Assembly (NCBI RefSeq): GCF_019880205.1
Contig: NZ_CP082292.1
Coordinates: forward strand, 3,906,001-3,970,000
Direction of reading: 5' to 3'
Length of the DNA stretch: 64,000 bases
Source of the DNA: Pantoea alfalfae
GTDB taxonomy: Bacteria > Pseudomonadota > Gammaproteobacteria > Enterobacterales > Enterobacteriaceae
Each line of letters begins with the position of its first letter. Within the stretch, counting starts at the first letter, position 1. The position numbers and the translations under genes are program-made. The notes below the pieces were generated by a model. It did not search any database. It saw only the letters and a list, made by a program, of their open reading frames with translations, and was not told where the DNA came from. Shown one piece after another: positions 35,938 through 47,500 of the stretch.

Positions 35938-36573
35938 TCATCTCGGATTTTTAGGATCTAAGAAACCAGAAAATGAACCATCTGAGTTATAGCGCACCCC
36001 TCTTCCATCAGGAAGCCTGTACTCTACACCTCCTCTGGAAAGATCTGTTTTTATAGTATTAGTACTATTCAAAACTTCGTTTACAAACTTATTTGCAGCT
36101 TCGCTTTTTTGAGCTGGGTTACCTTTTAATGGTTCAAAAACACCGCCAGGCCTGCCAGCATGTTTCTCCCATGCTCTGGCCGCTGCGGATAGACCCTGTT
36201 CGTTAATTGGCTTGTTGGCTGAAGAAACAAGATCATCTTTCTTGAAACGATCAAAATTATTGTTCTGGCTACTTTCATTGTTCCGCGCATTCTCCTCATC
36301 CTGCGGTTCCCATCCACCCGGCGCTCCCGATCCTGCACCGCCCAGCTCAGCTTTCTCCGCATCCGTCAGATCCTTCGCCACATTCGGATCGCGGGAGTTT
36401 GCAGCTTCGTCACGCGCTTCAACGATTGAAGGGCCATCAGTGATCGGCAGCGTATCCGCTTCAGTTCCTGACCCTTTCAGAGCCTTATCCAGTTCTGATG
36501 CAATGTTGTTATTCGCATCCTGAACAACTTTATCTCCCGGACTCGTCGGCAGTCCCGGAACAGGCACTGGCAT
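35938..36573 (-). CDS. Orphan CdiA C-terminal toxin segment
   Basis: A 211-residue reading frame from MPVPVPGLPTSPGDKVV to FLDPKNPR, open further upstream to a VAENNN sequence (36592-36609), the position of the VENN border of CdiA proteins. The last 85 residues (KHAGRPGGVFEPLKGNPAQ ... RGGVEYRLPDGRGVRYNSDG) look like a compact RNase-type toxin of polymorphic systems, by resemblance only. It has no own signal or TpsA domain and is out of frame with the upstream cdiA remnant, so it is silent unless recombined or frameshifted. ATG 36573 has no special support as a true start. Confidence 0.65.
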   Translation of the reverse strand: MPVPVPGLPTSPGDKVVQDANNNIASELDKALKGSGTEADTLPITDGPSIVEARDEAANSRDPNVAKDLTDAEKAELGGAGSGAPGGWEPQDEENARNNESSQNNNFDRFKKDDLVSSANKPINEQGLSAAARAWEKHAGRPGGVFEPLKGNPAQKSEAANKFVNEVLNSTNTIKTDLSRGGVEYRLPDGRGVRYNSDGSFSGFLDPKNPR

Positions 36574-36616
36574 GTACCTTGGCAGTAAAAGGTTGTTATT
36601 TTCAGCGACGTTTTCC

Positions 36617-38000
36617 CCGCCTGAGCCCCCGCCACAACATCCGTCGTGCTGTCACCCACAACGCCGCCAGCCAGACCCGCCGCTAACGTTCCCAGCGCAC
36701 TTATCGTCTGTCGCTGCTCCTCAGACAGGTCTTCACGTTTAACGCCCGGATACATCTGCTGCGCGATGTACTCGCCCATCACCGCGCCCGATGCGCCCGC
36801 CAGCGCCGCGTTGCCCGCCGCGTACGAGGTTACCGCACCCAGCACCGCGTGCGCCATCAGGTTCGCCTGGACATTAACCTTACCGTTCGCGTCCGTCGTC
36901 AGTTCATGTATCTTTTCCGCCAGGTACGGTGCCGACGCGCCGCTTATCGCCTGCGCCACGTTCCCGCCCGACAGGCCCTGCACCGCCGCCGTCACTGCGC
37001 TGATGCCCTGCTGCAGCGACGAACCCGTGCCGAACGGCTTCATCGCGTTGTCATACGCCCGCTGCGATATATCGGCTTCCGTATAAGGGTTACCGCTTGC
37101 CGCCAGCTGCTCACGCGCCGCCTGAAGAGCAGCCGGATCCTGCTGCGCCTTCAGGCCCGCTATCTGGCCCTGCGTCCGGGCGATATCCCCCGCCTGAGCC
37201 CCGATTTCCCCGATAAGCTGCGCCGCCTTCAGCCGGTTCTGCTCCTTCTCCTTGTCGAAGATGACGTCCAGCCCCGGATTCGCGTTCGCTACGTCGCGGC
37301 TGAGGTCCGCCACGTTCTGCTTCTGCTTCGATGTGTCGCGGATTACGATCGTGCCTTCGCTCACCGCTGCCTTCGTGGTGGAGTCCGCGCTGCCGCTGTC
37401 GTTCAGTCCCGCCAGCATGCCGTTCGCCATGTTCCCGGCGAACTGACCGCCGATGCCGCCGCCCGTGCTCATGCCCGCACTCTGATGCTCCACCTCATAT
37501 TCCGCATGGTTCTCTATATCGCCGAAGCCCAGCGTGCCGGTGTCGAGCCGGTTCTTATCGGCGGAGGCCGTTGAGCTGATGACCGCGCCGTTCAGCTGCG
37601 TGTGCTCACCCACCGTGACGTCAAAACCGCCCTTCCCGGCAAATATCCCGGTCTGCTCCGCCACGCTCTGCCAGTTGCTGTGCATCTTATCCCGGCTCAC
37701 GTTCACGTTCGCCGACCCGGTCATTGAGCCGGTTGCCCGCGTCAAGCGTGGTTTCGCTGTGCGTCAGCCCGTTGCCTTTTTCGCTGCCCTTCGCCGCGTT
37801 GACGCTCGCCGACACGCTGATGCCGTAGCCGCCCGACCCCACGCCGATGCCAACACCGACGCTGCCGCCCTTGCTGCTGTTTTTACTGTCGGTGCTCTGC
37901 GTGTTCTGCGCCGACTGCAGCAGGATGTCCCGCAACGCATCCAGGCCTAGGTCGCTGCCCGCCTTCAGCTGGCTGCCCTGCACGAGAATGTCGCCCGCGC
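36617..38000 (-). repeat. Long direct repeat, orphan copy
   Basis: Near-identical at DNA level to the main cdiA segment at about 39335-40880, apart from the 167-bp deletion and scattered substitutions. Boundaries are approximate, read by eye. Confidence 0.85.
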
Positions 38001-38019
38001 TGCCCGGCTGCGCGCCGAT

Positions 38020-38148
38020 GGCGAGGTAATTATTGGCGGCGACTGGCTCACCGAGTCCGGCATCGTCAGCGCTGAACAACCGGAAGTAAGCGCTCCACTC
38101 TGTGTGCTAGAGTTGCAGCGGCGAGAAGTGGAGGTTTTCAAAGCGTAA
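38020..38148 (+). pseudogene. 3' fragment of the symE-partner gene, second copy
   Basis: An open stretch on the plus strand reading GEVIIGGDWLTESGIV, then SAEQPEVSAPLCVLELQRR and a stop at 38148. It matches the 3' end of the decayed gene at 35315-35635 (GEVIIGGDWLTGFGITDAEQ). It has no start and is fused directly to the opposite-strand orphan cdiA sequence. It marks a duplication or recombination junction. Confidence 0.7.
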
Positions 38149-38181
38149 AAACAAAACCCCGACCAACAAGGCCGGAATTCT

Positions 38182-38532
38182 TCATATAATCAAAGAACTA
38201 CTACTTGCTGATATATATGGCTTTACGCGTATCACGACCTTTGTAATAACTCCATTAGCAATTATTTCAGTAAATAAATACTCCCCTGATTTATCATTTT
38301 TTATACTGAATGAACTAACTCCATCAATAGAATTATGTACAAGTTCATTTCCATCAAGTTTTATAGCGTACTGAATCCATCCTTCAACAGCACTGAAAGA
38401 GAAGTCGATAACCACCCCTTTTTCATCTTTAGCCGTATATAAATAGCTTATATTATCTCGTTCAAAAGAAACTGGCTCACTTTCAAAAAAAGAGAGTAAC
38501 TCTATCTCATCAGGTTTTTTTTCTATAAACAT
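38182..38532 (-). CDS. cdiI: CdiI, immunity protein for the main CdiA
   Basis: A 116-residue AT-rich gene whose ATG overlaps the cdiA stop codon by one base (TAATG). Its product (MFIEKKPDEIELLSFFESEP ... VIRVKPYISASSSSLII) is acidic, mostly beta-rich by appearance, and not recognised by family. Position and coupling make it the immunity protein that should bind and neutralise the adjacent CdiA C-terminal toxin in the cytoplasm. Its base composition is much more AT-rich than the cdiA body, a usual sign of exchangeable toxin-immunity tips. Confidence 0.8.
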   Translation of the reverse strand: MFIEKKPDEIELLSFFESEPVSFERDNISYLYTAKDEKGVVIDFSFSAVEGWIQYAIKLDGNELVHNSIDGVSSFSIKNDKSGEYLFTEIIANGVITKVVIRVKPYISASSSSLII

Positions 38533-41500
38533 TATTGAGTTGCTCCATTTTTCGGTATTGTAGTAATAAAACGATGCGAACCATTACTCATAACTTCAAA
38601 AGTGCTTTCAAACATTGTTGCCTTACCAGAAGGCCCCATAAAGAAAGACTCCCTCACTTCGAAACTGCCGTACTGATCAGTATATTTTTTCACAATATTA
38701 CTTGGGTTTTTTGTTGCTGTCGTGAAGTGTTCAGCAAGCATTGCATGCCCACTTACATCATCAGTAACTCCTAATCTCTTCATTTCTAAAGAAAGTTGAT
38801 TTGTGCGATCTAATGTATGAGGATTTCCTGTTGATCTTCCAAAAAGGTAATCAAATTTTTTCGCATCAACTACAGAATTAGATATTGTCTGTATGGCAAG
38901 AGCATCAGGTATTTTCTTGCCTGGCAGGAACAACCCCGCCAACATTCCACCCGTTGCTTCCAGAGCAAGCTGGTTACCTTGTGCAGCTTCTTTAACCTGC
39001 CCGGCAACAGCTGTCCAGGTTTCACTTTTCATCAGGGCTTTCAGCGTATCTGCCGCAGCTTGATTTTTACCCGACAGATCGCTTAACGCCTGAGTACAGT
39101 AGCTATCACCCATAGCGCAGGAGGTAAGCGCCATTGCCGCATCAGCACCGTAATCTGCCCCACCTAATGCCGCATCGCCGGTATCAGTAAGCGCATTAAT
39201 AATGCCGTTGGCGATGGAAGAGGTTGTGCCCTCACCCAGCTTTTCCCTGACCTGACTCTTCAGCGATTCAGCTACCTGCTTCGCCGTTTCACGGGCTTTG
39301 TCACCACTCAGCGAGTTGAACTCCAGCGCATTTTTACCCCCCTGCGCCCCCGCCACCGCATCCGCCGTGCTGTCACCCACAACGCCGCCAGCCAGACCCG
39401 CCGCAAGCGTCCCCAGCGCGCTTATCGTCTGCCGCTGCTCTTCAGACAGGTCACTGCGCTTAACCCCCGGATACAGCTGCTGCGCGATGTACTCGCCCAT
39501 CACCGCGCCCGAGGCTCCGGCCAGCGCTGTATTGCCCGCCGCGTACGAGGTTACCGCACCCAGCACCGCGTGCGCCATCAGGTTCGCCTGGACATTAACC
39601 TTACCGTTCGCGTCCGTCGTCAGTTCATGTATCTTTTCCGCCAGGTACGGTGCCGACGCGCCGCTTACCGCCTGCGCCACGTTCCCGCCCGACAGGCCCT
39701 GCATCGCCGCCGTCACCGCGCTGATGCCCTGCTGCAGTGACGAGCCGGTGCCGAACGGCTTCATCGCCGTGTCGTAAGCCTGCTTCGCTATTTCATCTGA
39801 CGTCGGGTTCAGCTTCCCTTTTCCGGCCAGCTCCTCTTTCGCCGCCTGAAGAGCAGCCGGATCCTGCTGCGCCTTCAGGCCCGCTATCTGGCCCTGCGTC
39901 CTTGCAATATCACCCGCCTGACTGCCGATTTCCCCGATAAGCTGCGCCGCCTTCAGCCGGTTCTGCTCCTTCTCCTTGTCGAAGATGACCTCCAGCCCCG
40001 GATTCGCGTTAGCCACGTCGCGGCTGAGGTCCGCCACGTCCTGCGTCTGCTTCGATGTGTCGCGGATAACGACAGTGCCTTCGCTCACCGCCGACTTCGT
40101 CACCGACGAGGCGCTGTCCGAGCCGCTCAGCCCCGCCAGCACCCCGTTCGCCATGTTCCCGGCGAAGTCCCCCCCGATGCTGCCGCCGGTGCTTATCCCC
40201 GCGCTCTGATGCTCCACCTCATATTCCGCGTGGTTCTCAATGTCGCTGAACCCCAGCGTCCCGGTGTCGAGCCGGTTCTTATCGGGGGTGGCCGTCGAGC
40301 TGATGACCGCACCGTTCAGCTGTGTGTGCTCACCCACCGTCACGTCAAAGCCGCCCTGACCCGCAAAAATCCCGGTCTGCTCCGTCACGCTCTGCCAGGT
40401 GCTGTGCATTTTATCCCGGCTCACGTTCACGTTCGCCGAGCCGGTCATGGAGCCGAACGTGAAGCTGCCGCCCGCGCCGGCACTCTGCTGCCTGCTGTCG
40501 TAGCGGTCGCTGTCCTGCTCCGAGGTCAGCGTCAGGTTGCGGCCCGCGTCCACCTTCACGCTGTTGCCGCTTGCCTGCGCGCCCGTGAGCGTCGTGTCGC
40601 GCCCGCTGGTCAGGCTGAGCCGGTTGCCCGCGTCCAGCGTGGTCTCGCTGTGCGTCAGCCCGTTGCCTTTTTCGCTGCCCTTCGCCGCGTTGACGCTCGC
40701 CGACACGCTGATGCCGTAGCCGCCTGACCCGACGCCGATACCGACCCCGACGCTGCCGCCCTTGCTGCTGTTCTTACTGTCGGTGCTCTGCGTGTTCTGC
40801 GCCGACTGCAGCAGGATGTCCCGCGACGCCTCCAGGCTCAGGTCGCCGCCCGCCTTCAGCTGGCTGCCGGCGATGCTGATGTCGCCGCTCTGCGCCGTAC
40901 CGTTTTTGCCGGTTGCCGTGACGGCCAGATTCCGGCCCGCCGTCAGCGTGCTGCCCTGCGACCGACTGCTCTCAGTCCGCGTTTCGCTTTTCGACGACTG
41001 GCTGCCGTACGAGGCGCTGACGCCGATGGTGTTGGTCGAGCCCGCCTGATAGCCGTCCTGCCCCGGCTTCAGGTCGCCGGCGGCATTGTGTGCGTTTGCG
41101 GCGGCAGTGTTCAGCCCGTCCATCTGAGCCGCCTGCGCCGCCTGCACACCGTTCAGCGCCGCCTGGGTGTTCTGCAGCGCGCTGACCCGCCCGTCGCCCG
41201 ACTTCCTGGCCTGCTGCGCGCTGCTCACCGCCGTGTTGAGCGCGCTGCCTGCCGTGCCTGACAGGGCGATGCTCAGACCGCTCTGTTTCTGCTCGAAGGT
41301 TTCCTTACGGCTGCGTGAATCAAAGCCCGGGTCGATAGTTACGCTGTCGCCCGTCAGGTTCATGTCTTTACCCGCTACCAGGTCCGCGCCGCCGACGTGC
41401 AGCCGGTTGCCCGCCGTGACGTTCACGCTGCCCTGGCTGCTGCCGACGGTGCTGACGCTCTGGCTCTGGGTGGTGCCCTTCTCATCAATCTCATGACGGG

Positions 41501-44500
41501 TCGACTGCTTGCCGACGGTGAAGCCGATGCCGCCGCTGCTCAGCAGGCCGCTCTTTTTCTTCTCTTCCAGCTGGTAATGGCTCTCGGTCTCCGTCGCCGC
41601 ACCAATCTCCACGTCGCGCCCGGCCCGCAGATTGACGTCCTGGTCGGCAGCCACCGCCGATCCGGTCACCGTCAGGTCGCGTCCGGCGATGACCGTGACG
41701 CTTTCGCCGCTCAGCAGGCTGCCGTTCTCACGCGTGGTGACGTCCCGCGTCACGCTGTGACCGCTGCTTTTGTTCAGCAGACCTTTATTCTCTGAGCGTT
41801 CTTCACTGTAGAGCGACTCACGTTCGGTGGCGGTGTTCAGTACCACGTCCTGTTTTGCCTGCAACCCGACCGCGCCCTGTTCGCTGTGCAGCGTACTGCC
41901 GGTGACCGTGACGTCGCCCTCGCGCCCGATCACCGTCACGCCCTGCTGCCCGCTGAAGGTGCTGCCGGTGCTGCTCTCACGTGCAGTTTCCTCTTCACGG
42001 TGAGTGCGGGTATTACCCTCGCGCTTGTTTTCGCTGTCCTGAGCTACCAGGCTGGCGCGTGCGTCTTTAATGGTAACGTTCTGCGCGCTGACGCCAATGC
42101 GGCCCTCGGTACTGTCAACCTGCGCACCTTCGGCCAGCAGGTTATTACCCGCCGCCAGCGTCACACCCTGAGCGCCGCTCAGGGTGCTGAGCAACAGACG
42201 ATCTTCCTGGCGACTATTGCTGACCGACGAGGTCCGGCTGTCGGCCTCAAGATGGGTGGTATTGGTGGTGGTTTTAGCACCGATGCGAATGTCTCCGCCA
42301 GCCTGAACCCGGGCGGAGCCGGAGGCGCTGGCCTGGCTGCCGGTCAGCGTCAGGTCACGTCCGGCCGAGAGCAGAAGGTTGCCACCGGCGTTAAGCTCGC
42401 TGCCCTTTGCCTGCTGCCACTCACCGCTGACCTGCGCCATGCGCCTGCCCGCTTCTTCCATGCCGCTGCTGGTGCGGTTGCCCATCGCCCCGGAGATAAC
42501 CTCCAGGCTGCCGCTGTGGCTGCTTTTTGCGGTACCGATCTCAAGGTTATTGCGTGCGCTCAGGCTGAGATTATCGGTGGCGTCCAGCTTCGCGCCCTGC
42601 AGCCGGATATCGGTACCGCTGAGGCTGATATCCCCAGCACTCATCGTCGCCTGACGCAGGGCATTCTGCAGATCGGTGCTGATCGTGAGGCTTTCCGCCT
42701 GCACATCGATGCTGCCCGCCTTAATATCGCCGCTCAGGTGCTGAAACTGCCCGCTGTCGATGGCGAGTGCCTTATCCGCAAACAGATTCCCGGCGCTGGT
42801 CATGCTGTCTGCCGAGAGCTGCAGATTACCGCCGCCAATCACCGCGCCATCACCGGTCAGGCGCAGGGTAGTCTGAGCCAGATAGACTTTCGGCACCCAC
42901 ACGGTCTGCGGACCCTCTGCCGTCTCCACCGTTTCGCTGACCAGCCAGACGATATCCTGCTGCAGCGCCGCAATCTGTTGCGGCGTCAGCGCCACACCCG
43001 GCACCAGATGGAAATCCTGCGCCACTTTTGAGCCGTTATTCATTAGCGCCTGATACTGCTCCATTGCATCCCAGCCGTTAACGGAAGGCCTGCCGGTCAG
43101 TTTCAGGACCTGCTCGCGCACCAGGCGCTGCTCATAAAAACCGTCGCCCAGCCGTTTATGCACCTGTGACGGGTCATAGCCCACGCGTTCGAGCAGATAG
43201 TCGCTGCTGATAAATTTGCTCTGGCTGGTGAAGCGCTCGTCAGTCACCACCAGATACGGGCTGCCCGCCGCAGTGTGCTGGCTGAACAGGCCGTTATCGG
43301 GGAGGGTTGTGGCGACTTTCTCCAGCTGTTGCAGCGCCGTCAGTGCCAGCTCAGCCGGTAACAGCGGGCGACCCGAGGAATTACCCGCCGCAAGCTCTGT
43401 GTCGCCGTCATGGTGAGCGACGCCGTCTACGGCAAAAGCCAGCGGGTTACGTTCATACTCTGCGCGTTCGGCATCCACCGCCTGCAGCGCCGCCTCAAGC
43501 TGGCTGATCTGCGCCTGATTAACGGTGGTGTTACTGATGCTCGCTCCGCTGATACTGACATTACCGTTGCCGGTAATGATGCCATCAATGGTAGCCAGGG
43601 CCGTGGTCTCATCAGAATTGAAGGTCGGGTACCAGTGATGGGTATTCTGGTCATAATGGTCGACAATCACTTCCTGGCGTCGCTCATTGACCGAATAGCC
43701 CCGGTTATCAATGCTGCCACCGCCGTCCACGGTCAGATTGCCGTTAGCCGTGATCACGCTGGCGTCATTGAGTAATGCGCCGATGATGCGTAGCACCATG
43801 TCGCCACCCGCAAGAATGCGCGCGCCGATACCTTCACTGACCAGCCGATCACGCGTCACCGTGCCGGTTACGCTACGCTCACGGAAATTGTTGTAATCAG
43901 TGACGAAAAGCGCATTGTCGATGTCGATATGCTTTTCGGGATCCCACTGCTCAAGACGTCCACTGTTGGCTTCGCGCCATACCGTGTTCTGATAAGGGGT
44001 TGGCACATTTTTTTGCCGCAACCCACGGGTTTCATAGAACGTCATGGCATAGGTGCCGTCGGCATTGGGGTTCAGCGCCAGATAGTTAACCCACAGATCG
44101 GTCAGCACGCCCTGATTGTTCATGACACGAACCTGGGCGCGTTTGCCTGCAGCGTCAATCGCCAGCAGCGTGCCGTAAGGATTATTCTGTGCCGCTGCTT
44201 CATCCTGGAAGGTCAATTGCTGAGTGGTCGACGCCATAGTGCTGAGATCCGTATTGGTCTCTCCGCCATAAGAGCGCCAGTAATAGTTATAACGATGCCA
44301 GCTGTAGTCGCTGCTCTCGGCCTCGCGCTCTATCACCAGTCCTTCGCGCAGGTTGTCGAGCCGCCGCGCCTCCAGCGTCATATCACCATCTGCTTCGATA
44401 AAACTCGCCCGGTTCTCGATCAGGTCATCGCTGTGCAATGACAGGCGATCGCCGCTGTAGAGCAATGCACCCTCTTTGTTGCTCAGCCGCTCGCTGGCCT

Positions 44501-47500
44501 GCAGCGTCAGGCTTTGCGTTGCGGCAATGACCGCAGTCTGTCCGTGATTATCGATAACCCGACCACGCACGGTGACCTCATCGCCTATCACGGTGGCGAG
44601 GTTATCCAGCGAGTCGACATTCAGCGTCAGGTTGTCGGCTTCAAGCCGCCCGCTGTTCAGAAGCGCACCCGTCGTGAGCTGAACGGTTTTACCCACCAGC
44701 ATCGCCGGGTTGGTTATGCCTGCCGCATTCAGCACAAGATTACCTGGCAGCAGCCAGTCCACCAGGTTAGTAAACGCCCCGCTCAGCGAGAAAGTCACCG
44801 TGCCGTTACTGCTGATGGTTTCACCCGCATGGCGGGTGTAGTCCTGTTGTGCAGTCAGCGTCAGAGCTTGCAGGCCTAGCAGCGTGCCGCCCTGATTATC
44901 GAAAGAGTGTGCATGGATGTTTAATGCGCCAGCACTCTCCAGCCGTCCGCTCTGATTGAGCAGCACCAGCGGTGAATCAGTCGGTGAGAGATCACCGTTG
45001 AGGGTGAGATCGCCATTCGCCAGCACCCTTCCCTGCCGGTTGTCCAGCTGTGCAACACCGCGCAGCATGAGCGTTCCGGCGCTCTGCAGCCGTCCGCTGC
45101 TGTTATCGATGTCACGGGCAGCGATGTCGGTAAAGGTCGTACCGAGTAACAGGCCGCCGTCGCGGTTACTCAGACGATCGGCCTGCAGTGAGAGTCCCGC
45201 CTGGCTGCTGAGCACACCCTGTGTGCTGTTATCGATCGCCGTGGCCTTCAGCACGAGATCCTGAGTGGCGACCAGCTGGCCGCCCTGATTGTTCAGTTGC
45301 GCAGCGTCAAGGGAGAGCGCCGCGCCGCTGTGGACTTTGCCCTGCTGGTTGTTGAGCACATTGAGGTGATAATTTCCCGCGCCCTGACTGATCAGCGTGC
45401 CGCTGGCATTCTCCAGTTGCCCTGTTGTCAGATTAATCGCCTCACGACTGCTGAAGATGCCCTGACGGTTAGTGACCGTCGCGGCATTAACCTGCTGTTC
45501 ACCGTTGCTGCGCACCGCACCGTCGCTGTTATCCATCTGTCCTGACAGCTGCAGGCTGAGCTGTTGCTGGCTGTCGATGTGGCCGCCCGCGTTGTTCAGC
45601 GTCTGCGCATCAAGCTGGAGCGCGCCGCCACTCTGCACGTTGCCCGCCCGGTTATCCAGATCCCCGGCCAGGTTCAGCCTTAACTGCCGCTGACTGTAGA
45701 GCAGACCGCCCTGGGTATTATCAATACGCGCAGCGGTAATAGTCAGCCCCTCACCAGCCAGCCACTGACCACCCGCATTGTTAATGCTACCGGTGCGGTT
45801 GCCTTCGGTCTGACCCTGAACGGTAAGCTGCTGCTGAGCAGAGACTTTACCGGCCAGGTTGTTGATATCTTGCGCAATGCGTAACGCCATGCCAGCAGCC
45901 GATTGCAACACGCCGCTGGCGTTACTTAGCCAGTTCGCCGAAAGTTCAGCCTGCTGCTGACTTTGTACGATGCCCGCCGTGTTATCGAAACCGGCAGTCG
46001 TAGCAGTCCAGCTCTCCTGGCTGCCCATCCAGCCCTGCGCATTGCTAATTTCCTGCGCCTGGAGCGTCTGGCTTAGCCGACTGAAGATGCGGCCATTACT
46101 GTTATCCAGACGGCCCGTGAACTGCATATCCAGCGCGTCCAGCGCATTGATCGCCCCCCCGGCATTCAACAGATTTGCGGCGCTGGCCTGGGTGCTGCCG
46201 TTGCTGGTCAGTGTGCCGCTTTGGTTGTCCCAGTCACCCGCCAGGTTAAGCGTCAGTGCCTGCTGGCTAAGAACCTGCCCTGACTGGCGATTGTTTAGCG
46301 CGCCACCCTGCATGAGCAGATCGCCGCCGCTTTGCAGCGACCCGCTATCGTTATCAAACAGCGTCGCGGCGGTGCCCTGGATCGCGAGAGCATTTTTCGC
46401 CGTGAGTTTGCCGCCCTGGTTGAGGATATCGCCACGACTGGTCAGCGTCAGATCACCGCCAGACTGCAACCGGCCGCTGGCGTTATTGAGTTGATCGGCC
46501 GTCGCTGTAACCTGCTCACCACCCTGCACCGTCCCACCGCTGTTCTCCCAGAATCCGCCGCTGTTGAGCGAAAGATGATGACCCGCTTCGATCCAGCCAT
46601 CGCTGTTGTCCAGGCCCTGTGCCGTCATCAGGCTCAGATCCTGCAGCGCAATCACTTTGCCCTCTGAATTATCCAGCCCGTTTGCCGTCAGGCTCAGATC
46701 ACGCTGGCTGGTAATCTCGCCCTGCGCATTGTTCAGATGCTGCGCGGTCAGCGACAGCTGGCCGCCGTTCAGGGTGCCCGCGTGATTATCCAGATCGCCG
46801 CCCGCGCTAAGCGTCAGCGCATTACCGGCCAGAAGATTACCCTGACTGTTGTTAACCGCGTCGCGGGCAGTGATAGCCAACGACGCCTGGGTTTTGATGG
46901 TGCCGCCCTGGTTATTCAGGCTGCCGGTCTCAAGCGTCAGATCGCCGTTGCTGCCCAGCTCGCCCGACGTGTTGTCAAACAGCCCATCAATCCGCCAGTG
47001 CTGCGCTGCGTTATCAAGCGCAACCATACGGCCACGCTGATTGTTCAGCGAGGCGGCCTGGAAACTGAGCTGCTGACTCTCAATCGAACCCTCGCTGTTG
47101 TCCAGCCCGCCAGACAACGTAAAGCGGCTTTCGCCACTGCCGGTCTGCGACCATCCCGCCTGCTGGCTGAACAGGCTGCGCCCGTCGATCTGCCAGCGTC
47201 CGGCGCTAATCTGTGCCTGCTGCGCCTCAATATCTCCAGAGGTGTTTATCACCAGCTCCGCGCCATTAATCACCGCCTGACGCACGGCAACACCCGCTTC
47301 CTGAGCAGTCAGGGTGGCGCGGCTGGCAGCGACCTGAGCGCCACTGAGATCGACGCGGCGTCCATGTGCGCTGATCTCTTTTTTGCTCAACAGGCTGCCA
47401 CTGGCGCGAATGGTCTCCTGGCTCTCCAGTTGCAGACTGGCTTCCTGCACAATCTGGCTGCTGGCGTCGCTGCCTGCCAGCAGGTGTCCACTGCTCTGAA

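Larger units (their letters stand above)
35938..38034 (-). pseudogene. Orphan 3' fragment of a cdiA gene
   Basis: A displaced cdiA 3' end in three reading frames. About 37735-38034 matches the ILLQSAQNTQSTDSKNSSKG region of the main CdiA, and 36617-37731 matches from GSMTGSANVNVSRDKMHS to VVGDSTTDVVAGAQAGK. Between them 167 bp present in the main copy are missing, joined at a CGGCTC microhomology (37726-37731), which shifts the frame. A second shift comes from one missing A in the run at 36611-36614, just before VAENN. The fragment lacks a promoter, signal peptide and TPS domain. It is a typical orphan toxin reservoir behind an active CDI locus. Confidence 0.85.

Noticed and set aside
41886..43031. 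Long open frames antisense to cdiA (for example 381 codons here, 551 codons at 46737-48392)
   Set aside because: They lie fully inside cdiA on the other strand, have no ribosome-binding sites or recognisable domains, and arise from the repetitive GC-rich codon pattern of the haemagglutinin repeats.
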